Assembly: GCA_010014835.2 (NCBI GenBank)
Contig: JAAAKB020000017.1
Span: 1 to 27,387, forward strand
Origin: Apostichopus leukothele
Taxonomy: Eukaryota; Echinodermata; Holothuroidea; Aspidochirotida; Stichopodidae
DNA: 27,387 nt
Direction of reading: 5' to 3'
The notes under the pieces are model-generated. The model was not told the DNA's origin. It searched no databases and saw only the letters and a program-made list of their open reading frames with translations. Below, in pieces: positions 21,188-27,387 of this stretch. Position numbers and translations under genes: made by a program. The first letter of the stretch is position 1; each line of letters opens with the position of its first letter.

Positions 21188-21285
21188 TGGTCGAGAGGTA
21201 CGGACTATGGTTCGTGACACAAGATCCGGGGTTCGATTCCTACCTTCGCCTGATGAGTCCCAAACGAACGAAACCGGTCGTGAAG
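21188..21285 (+). mobile_element. SINE-like element: pol III promoter fused to a hammerhead ribozyme
   Basis: A tRNA-like promoter is present, with an A box (TGGTCGAGAGGTACGG from 21188) and a consensus B box GGTTCGATTCC at 21230-21240. Four bases after the B box begins a type I hammerhead (see separate entry). This combination is known from schistosome SINE-like repeats and from metazoan retrozymes. The tRNA-like part does not fold into a proper acceptor or T stem, so it is a promoter relic and not a tRNA gene. Element borders are uncertain; the T-rich stretch after 21290 may be its tail. Confidence 0.7.
21244..21285 (+). ncRNA. Hammerhead ribozyme, type I, minimal, one likely decay in stem II
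   Basis: All catalytic core elements are in order. Stem I 5' strand is CTTCGC (21244-21249) and the core is CTGATGA (21250-21256). Stem II is GTCC, loop CAAAC, GAAC (21257-21269), and the core is GAA (21270-21272). Stem III is ACC/GGT (21273-21278), with cleavage-site C at 21279. Stem I 3' strand is GTGAAG (21280-21285), pairing all six bases with one G-U. Stem II has one C-A mismatch; a GGAC would make it perfect, so a single G-to-A change is likely. Stem III is the self-complementary ACCGGT without a loop, which favours a dimeric or tandem ribozyme as in Penelope-type and retrozyme hammerheads. Confidence 0.8.
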
Positions 21286-21289
21286 TGGA

Positions 21290-24200
21290 ATTTTTCTGGT
21301 GTGTTATTCTTTATTGATTAAGTACTATATATCTGTCATCCCACTTGCTACAAATTCAATTTGTTTCTAATGCTTTCTGTAGGGATTTCATTCTTTCTGC
21401 AGTAAGGTATTATAAATAAGGGTAAGGTCTCAAATACCTTTTTCACTGCCATCAAAGTCCCATGCTTCATATTTACGTTTCACATCTTCTGTGAAGATGC
21501 TCACTAATCTGTGATGTTTCTGTTCACATGGACACTGGCAATCTACCTCAGGGATGATATGAGATCATGTTAACAATGTCTTCTTCTTCTTCTCATATAA
21601 ACTTGATGACTAAGAGGGCAGTCATAAATGAACAGTTTTAGTTTCTGCATATTTGGCCAAAAAAAAGTGTCATAAAATCTTCATCAGTTTCGAATCTGTC
21701 TGGAGGTCAAAGGCCAAAATGTCAGCCTCCCTGTGGGGATTGTCTGCTACCACCTCAGAAAGGATTATTGGTTTGGTAACAAACCCCTGACCTACACTAT
21801 CACAAGTAGGCCTGGAGCAGTATGGTTGATTTGTGGAAAATGTGACCTACTGTAGGAGTACAACAGATCTCAGCTGCAAGCAGGAAGCATCTGAGACTAA
21901 GGACAGTGCAGTGACACTGTGAGATAAAGCTACTGAGTATTACTGTACTAAGGCCTTCTGCATTATAAGTTACATTGTTTTGATAACATTATAAATATGT
22001 AATATATATGTATTGCAAATGTGCAATCAAAAGGACTGGCAACCACAAGTACTTAAATCTACAGTACAGGCTAGTTAAATCTTTTTTTTGGTCCTCGTTG
22101 AATTAAACTTGACTAGTCAATTAGTTAATGGCTTAACTACAATTTATTGTTGGAATTTGCCAATTTGGTATCAATACAAATTTCCAAACTCAGCTAAAAT
22201 ATATATATTTTTTATGTGTATTCATAGACTCAAAAAGTAAAGAATCTGACTTGCTGACACTTTTGGTTTGTGTTTTGTGAACATTTATTTTAAACCTACT
22301 CACTCCCCTACTGTTACCGTCCTGGGTTATTAAAAATTAAAGCTTGAACCTTCAAAATCTGATAAGCCATATTAACAACCACAATGCCAAGGAATAACCT
22401 AAAGGGGTCAAGAATCTGGATTTAGTTCTGTAAATTATACTTTAGTTCTGTAACTCCATCTATTTATAGCTTTTATATTGCCATGAGGGTAACCCCCCCC
22501 CCCCACCCCTGTATAATTTGTTTGAAGATGGACTGCAGAAAATTGTATTAGTTACTATAGCTCTACCACCAATGTCTCCTGAGAGGGGGGGGTTATAGAA
22601 TTGATTAATGGCTGGTAAACAATACTCAGATACTAAACTTAATACTACATACAGTAGCATTAATTTAATAGTATAGGCTAGAATCCAGATTAATTTCAAT
22701 TCCCTTGTTTTCATTTTTATACAAAACCAAAGCTCAACTAAAATAATGATTTGGCTATGAATCCACTGAATATGTATACACCGCACAGTAATACAATTTG
22801 AAAAACAACTTATTTAGTACATACAACTTATTTAGTATATACTACAGCATAATGTGCAGTGACGGAGACTACTATGGCCAGATTACTTCTCCGATTCAAG
22901 ATTGTGACAAAGCCTGCTACCCCACCCCCCCCCCCACCCTCCCCAGACTAAACACATGAAACATACCCATGCATTCACTTCCTACTACTAATACTGTGGT
23001 TCAAACATATATGAAAAATGATTCATAACAAATATCGTATTTCAAGGAACTTCTCCAGACATGATTCTGTGATATGTTTGAATAGTATATTGTCCTAACT
23101 AAATTTGTTGAGGCTAGAGCCTACTGACTTGTATGTATGTCAGTAGTATGGTTTAACTTTGAACAGTTAAACTGACAACCCTTCAGTACACACTGCAATA
23201 TACTGTATGTATATTGCAACCATATGTCAAACTTATTAACAATGTAATAATGTATACATCACAGACTGAACGATACTGTAAGCAGAACAGGATGTTCTTG
23301 ATTTTGACCTTGTTCCGGGAAAAATTAATAACCTTAGTTACTGTTATAATTTGTTTACCATGTGGGTCAGTCAATGCATTAACTTGCTGTAACTTTAAAC
23401 ATAAAGCAAAATTGATAAACAAAACATAACAACATTATTATTATGTGTGTGGGATGGTTTCCTTATTATATGCAGGAAGTATATATATGTGATAGTAAGT
23501 TCTGAAATGAAGCCGTTGAAAATATTTTAATTCAAGATCAAAACAAAAGAACTACCAGTCATAAGTAAACTGCATGTTGTACTCAGTAATTTTATTCACT
23601 ATATTTTGATAACATTTCAGTATATAATATTAAAATATATTAGGTAAAGTTATAAAAGAAGAAATAGTGACAAGCAATAGAATGGACCATTTGAAGTACT
23701 CAAACACTACAAAACAGGGCTGAACCTCTCTCTTCTGAGGCCTTCTAAGCTTAAATCTTCTTAAAGTCCCCATTTTTAAGTACAAGGTTGATTTCCCAGC
23801 AGTTGACCGGCCCAGATAATAAACCACTACACAATAGAGCTAAAATCTGTGGTGATTTATCTCAGAAGATTTTTAAGTCTCTGAGTTTTAGCTTCTTTGG
23901 GATAAATCTTCCATTGTAAGCCTTACTGAGATATTACTACAAAGGGAGGGATGCAAAGTCTGGGGCTTCCAGAAAGGAAGGAAGCAGTATAGACAGAAAT
24001 CAATAAAGATGACCAGAAGTCTTAGGAAACAAAAGTGCTATATGGATAGTTTATCAAATAAAGGAAGCCTTATTGGCAATCATTACAATAAATAGTTGAT
24101 AAGCAGACAGGCTGTGCACTCTGGAATAGATATTAATAAACCAAACCTACTTTGAAAGAAAGAGGTTTACATAATCCTTTGGGGTTTTCCTATAGTTTTG

Positions 24201-24690
24201 GCAGCATCAAGTACAGTACTATGAAATTGTGTTTAAAGTTGTAAATTGAAAGATGGAGCTAGCAGGTAGGGGTGCAGGTGTGTGGGGGGTTGGAATCTTT
24301 GATGGCAGGTCTATAATATATTTTTAGCATGTGTGGTAGAATACATGTTTGTTTCACATCTATTGCAACTTTTGATAGGCTAAGTTTGTTATAAATAGTT
24401 AATCTGACCAAACAAATAATATTGATGCAAAGTTAATAAAAGGGCTTAACTGAAATTTCCTCTTTAGAACATATCTGCAAACATTAACTGATGCAGATAA
24501 ACATCAACAGATCAACAGATATCTCCTAACAATTGTTATGAGCAGAGTTCATTCTGAGGTTTATTGCTTGCAAACAACAAATATGTTATCAGTAGTTGAA
24601 ACAATTGTTTAGAGATAATGTATGTTTGGCAGGTTGTTGAAAGTCACAAGAACCACATCATAACACTCACAAGTCATTATGAATACAATA
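21290..24690. other. AT-rich noncoding stretch
   Basis: No supported gene on either strand. Contents are C-runs at 22493-22504 and 22925-22935, a paired direct repeat TTTAGTTCTGTAA (22421 and 22441), another, ACAACTTATTTAGTA (about 22804 and 22823), and AT-rich sequence with many TACTGTA-like words. If the minus-strand exon at 24986-25075 is real, this is probably its first intron. Confidence 0.6.
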
Positions 24691-24787
24691 GGCTAACAGC
24701 ATATGGTATGATGAAATAGGGACACTGCCACAGAAATATGCCATGGTGCAGCTATGCTGTCCCTATCATGTAAACTTATTGTTAGCC
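24691..24787. repeat. Imperfect 97-base hairpin
   Basis: Nested inverted repeats share one axis: GGCTAACA (24691-24698) with TGTTAGCC (24780-24787); ATGAT-gaa-ATAGGGACA (24708-24724) with TGTCCCTATCAT (24758-24769); CTGCCAC (24725-24731) with GTGCAG (24746-24751, one bulge). Together they give about 26 pairs with internal loops. It could be a small inverted-repeat transposon relic, a hairpin RNA precursor or chance; nothing in the sequence decides. Confidence 0.6.
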
Positions 24788-24985
24788 AAACATATCGTTA
24801 TGAAGTAGCCTAGCATATTTTAAATTTGCAGTGAGGACAGTTGTAGGAACCAAACCAACACAACAAAACTGTTGAACAAAATAATGGTATAATTATTTAT
24901 AATTTGTTACATGCTATCAATGGAGGTTGGTATGTCTTTGATACCTGGGTCGAAAAACATAAAGGAGTTAGTATAGCGTACATAC

Positions 24986-25075
24986 CACGTTCTTGAAGAC
25001 CCCCGTGTCGAGTATATACTGGAAATCGTTATCAAAAAAGTCAGTAGGCCTATCGTCTGCTAACAAATCCTCCAT
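24986..25075 (-). CDS. First coding exon of an unidentified acidic protein
   Basis: Read on the minus strand, ATG at 25075-25073 sits in a strong initiation context (GCGCCATGG). It is followed by 30 open codons and then a good donor GTATGT at 24985. The peptide starts MEDLLADDRP and ends ILDTGVFKNV, with 8 acidic against 2 basic residues and several Phe/Tyr/Leu between the acids. That composition is common in N-terminal activation or docking regions, but I do not recognise the protein. GC and CpG content rise around the exon and just upstream (about 25000-25260) against very AT-rich surroundings, as expected near a transcription start. Later exons would lie to the left but none was recognised. 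It is too short for ordinary ORF listing. Confidence 0.6.
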
Positions 25076-25635
25076 GGCGCTTCTAAGCCTTAGTCTAGGG
25101 ACGGTTCCGGGCCGTTAAGGGGATAATCTGTCAGAATTTTGGCAACCTGTTTCGGTCCAGTATTGGTTTCGCGTGTGTGCCTGCCTCTGTGAAAGTCAGA
25201 ATTTTTTCCGACGAAATCTGTAGTCAGTCAGCGGAAGCTGTCTGTGTAATGTTTACTGTGCACACATTGGATTTCCAATATAACGCAAGACTAGCTCTAT
25301 AGCTAGCTGAACAGCTGTTCTCTGCAGTGGTGCTGTCCTTGCAAATGTCATTTGTGAATCACTCCGCTGTATTAAAGTAAACTAGCATTGGTTGCCAATT
25401 ATTCCAAAGTTTAACCCCTTAGATAAATAAAAATCCTTCGCTTGTCTTAGAAAACTTCCAATTTGATGCTCTATCACCCGTTTGATATGAAATTAAACGA
25501 AATATGGTCGAAAATTTCAATATGCTCGCTCAGCATATGGTCGAATCTCACAGCGTAGTAAGCGTGAATAATAATATTAGATACGCCCACTAGTAATAGA
25601 ATCGCCACGTAAGCAGAACCGTTTCAGCAGATGGA

Positions 25636-25643
25636 CCAATCAG
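25636..25643 (+). promoter_or_regulatory. CCAAT box candidate
   Basis: CCAATCAG within GACCAATCAGATG matches the NF-Y consensus and lies about 560 bases upstream of the minus-strand ATG. NF-Y sites act in either direction. The motif is short and could be chance. Confidence 0.2.
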
Positions 25644-27344
25644 ATGCTTGTTGCATAAACATTTTTCATTCACAGATAAAACAGCTGTTAATTTCCTCTC
25701 GTAGTAAAGAAAATTTGAGATGCAAATCGTTCCTCACACATGTGAACACGCTGGGATGTTGTTGTGTAATATCTATAGGCTAACTAGAATTCATCTATTG
25801 CTTCTGTCCTCAATGAAATCTGAAAGCAGAATGACTAGTATTGCGCAGCCACATAAATATTATCACGTTTTCCAACACTTTTGAATTGACGTGTATCATT
25901 TATCGTGGCACATTTCGTTGCTAGTCGTTCTTGCTCATCACCTGTATTCTTGGGTTACACCCATTTTCTATGTGTCTCGGTAAATTTCTGTTATTGGAGG
26001 GTTGGAGCTGCGTAGATCAGCGTACTAGTAGATTTGTCTTTCCTGTCCAGGTCCTTTCCTGTGTGACTTTAACATGTATTCCTTTCTAAACATTCCTCTT
26101 TCATCTTAAAGTTTTATCTCTCATCACGGATCTTATCACGGCTGTACATTCCATCTACAACCTCAGTATTATTTCATCATCAAGTAATATGATGATTGTA
26201 GTAAATATGAATTCAGCGTCCTAGCAATATCGTTATGTTTAAACTTGAATTTGTGGAACCGGATAGCTGGTAACATTAAACTTTGATAATGAGAAAGTTC
26301 GTAGGCCTCATAAATCATACCTTCAAGGAGTCAACTTACAGCTACAAAAACAACGGACTCAGTATTTTAGTTCGCAAATTCTGATGTTTTGGGCAATTTA
26401 ACAACATTTTCACGTGACCGCATGACTATTATCTTCAGCTACAAAAGGGGCCTGAACTTACCCCCCCCCCCCTCGCCAACCCCACACACACTACCAACAC
26501 AAGTCTGTGTCACCAACCCTCCATTTCAATCTCCCTCAAACTTCTCCAAATGTTATTTGACGTCACTCGTGGCTAACCTATACTGGGGTAACCTGTATCA
26601 CAGTTTGGGGCCAACTATCTTTTGCGGAAAGAGCAAAACACACACTTATGAACCTCTCGTATTTGCTTGTGCTTACCTTCGTTCCTTGCTATTTGCATTC
26701 GATTCGTGCGTGGGTCCTCTTAAAATTTACCAATTAGTATACCTTTTACTTGTATGTTATAAATCCTCTTACACCCACGGATTTTTGTTTTACCCACGCC
26801 TACTGCCAGGGCCCATACAGACCTCCATTGACTCCTAATTCAAAAGCTATTGCCATAGCTGTATTATGAGAAGAGGCGTCCTAATGAATTACCCTACCAA
26901 CTTTTATGTAATTGAGAAAAGGCAAAGAAAATCCCTTTTAGGCCTGAGTTCATAGCTATAGGGCTTTCATAATAGACCTATACAGTTGGGAACTGTTGCT
27001 TATAGATGAGGCAGACTCGCAAGTGGTATGATACTCGAATGCGCTACGGCTATGGACATTGATTGGGCCATCACTGTATTACAGTCAGTCTGATTTGGGA
27101 TACAAACTACTGCTGACTATAGCATTATATAGACGCAATTGGACTCCGACCTCAAGTTCTCGGCCCGGACTACCTGGAAGAGGACAGGTTGTAATATATG
27201 AACTCGGACTTGGGACTTAATCAGTGACTTTTCCAAACATACCGTATCATACTATGGTAAGCTGGGGTCCTATGCCCGGTTTTGTTATATACCGTTAATT
27301 TGTGTTTTACACGCTGATGCCCTTACAATCCGAATAGAAATAGC

Positions 27345-27361
27345 GGGGGGGGGGGGGGGGG
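27345..27361 (+). repeat. G17 homopolymer
   Basis: Seventeen consecutive G, the longest of about ten G or C runs of 10 or more in the window (others at 8764, 10637, 13777, 14676, 17874, 19749, 22493, 22925 and 26461). Confidence 0.95.
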
Positions 27362-27371
27362 TTTACAAGGG

Positions 27372-27378
27372 TATAAAA
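27372..27378 (+). promoter_or_regulatory. TATA-box-like motif at the window edge
   Basis: GGTATAAAAAC lies ten bases after the G17 run. It would suit a plus-strand promoter outside the window, but in AT-rich DNA such a match is expected by chance. Confidence 0.12.
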
Positions 27379-27387
27379 ACGACAGAC

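Larger units (their letters stand above)
25076..27387. other. Upstream region of the minus-strand exon, no gene seen
   Basis: The first 200 bases (25076-25260) are moderately CpG-containing and probably 5' UTR or promoter of the minus-strand gene. Beyond that the sequence is AT-rich with a C12 run (26461-26472) and a G17 run (27345-27361). The 149-codon open frame at 26389-26838 begins over the poly-C run, has no domain and is probably chance. Confidence 0.5.

Noticed and set aside
21180-21245. Stand-alone tRNA gene
   Set aside because: A and B boxes are good, but no 7-bp acceptor stem or proper T stem forms and the sequence runs straight into a hammerhead. Better explained as a SINE-like element.
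21660-21710. Second hammerhead-like motif on the minus strand (CGAAAC next to TGATGA)
   Set aside because: The core words are in the wrong order and directly adjacent, with no room for stem II, and flanking bases do not pair.
23630-23827. Minus-strand 65-codon frame containing GRSTAGKST, resembling a P-loop
   Set aside because: The match to GxxxxGK(S/T) is isolated in a short frame with no further nucleotide-binding motifs and no gene context.
26389-26838. 149-codon plus-strand open frame
   Set aside because: It starts at a non-ATG-like position before a poly-C run translated as poly-Pro, has no domain and no promoter or splice evidence.

Overview
The window is animal nuclear DNA. It has short coding exons separated by AT-rich introns with GT...AG borders, microsatellites, long G or C runs and tRNA-derived SINEs. 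Protein similarity, the SINE central-domain type and the AT-rich composition suggest a marine invertebrate deuterostome, with an echinoderm such as a sea cucumber as the best guess. The species is an inference and not a sequence match.

Left half (1-15545, plus strand): one gene, recognised with high confidence as a regulatory subunit of serine/threonine protein phosphatase 6 (SAPS-domain family, PPP6R1/2/3-like). Twelve internal exons can be placed between 285 and 15524. Their reading phases agree at every junction and they encode 532 consecutive codons plus 2 bases. They start inside the SAPS domain and run to the acidic stretch that follows the conserved ALFEACC motif. The start codon and roughly the first hundred residues lie before the window, and the C-terminal tail is not found. 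The introns hold a degenerate minisatellite (about 2962-3580), a full-looking tRNA-SINE (5985-6368), a decayed copy of the end of the seventh exon (7319-7382), a repeat with AGGTCA half-sites (about 12400-12830), a 28-base repeated motif (9160 and 9908), and simple repeats.

15546-15645 is a run of exactly 100 N, a scaffold join placed 21 bases after the last exon's donor site. The PPP6R C-terminal exons are not visible in the 11.7 kb to its right, so either they fell into the gap or the right-hand contig is not the true neighbour.

Right part (15646-27387): mostly AT-rich noncoding DNA. Two items stand out. One is a tRNA-like pol III promoter (A and B boxes) fused to a nearly complete hammerhead ribozyme at 21188-21285, a SINE-like or retrozyme-like element. 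The other is a convincing first coding exon on the minus strand (25075 down to 24986: strong Kozak context, 30 codons, GTATGT donor) of an unidentified acidic protein. The rest of that gene would lie to the left but no further exon could be recognised. An imperfect 97-base hairpin lies at 24691-24787. The stretch 25076-27387 would be the upstream region of the minus-strand gene and contains no gene I can support.
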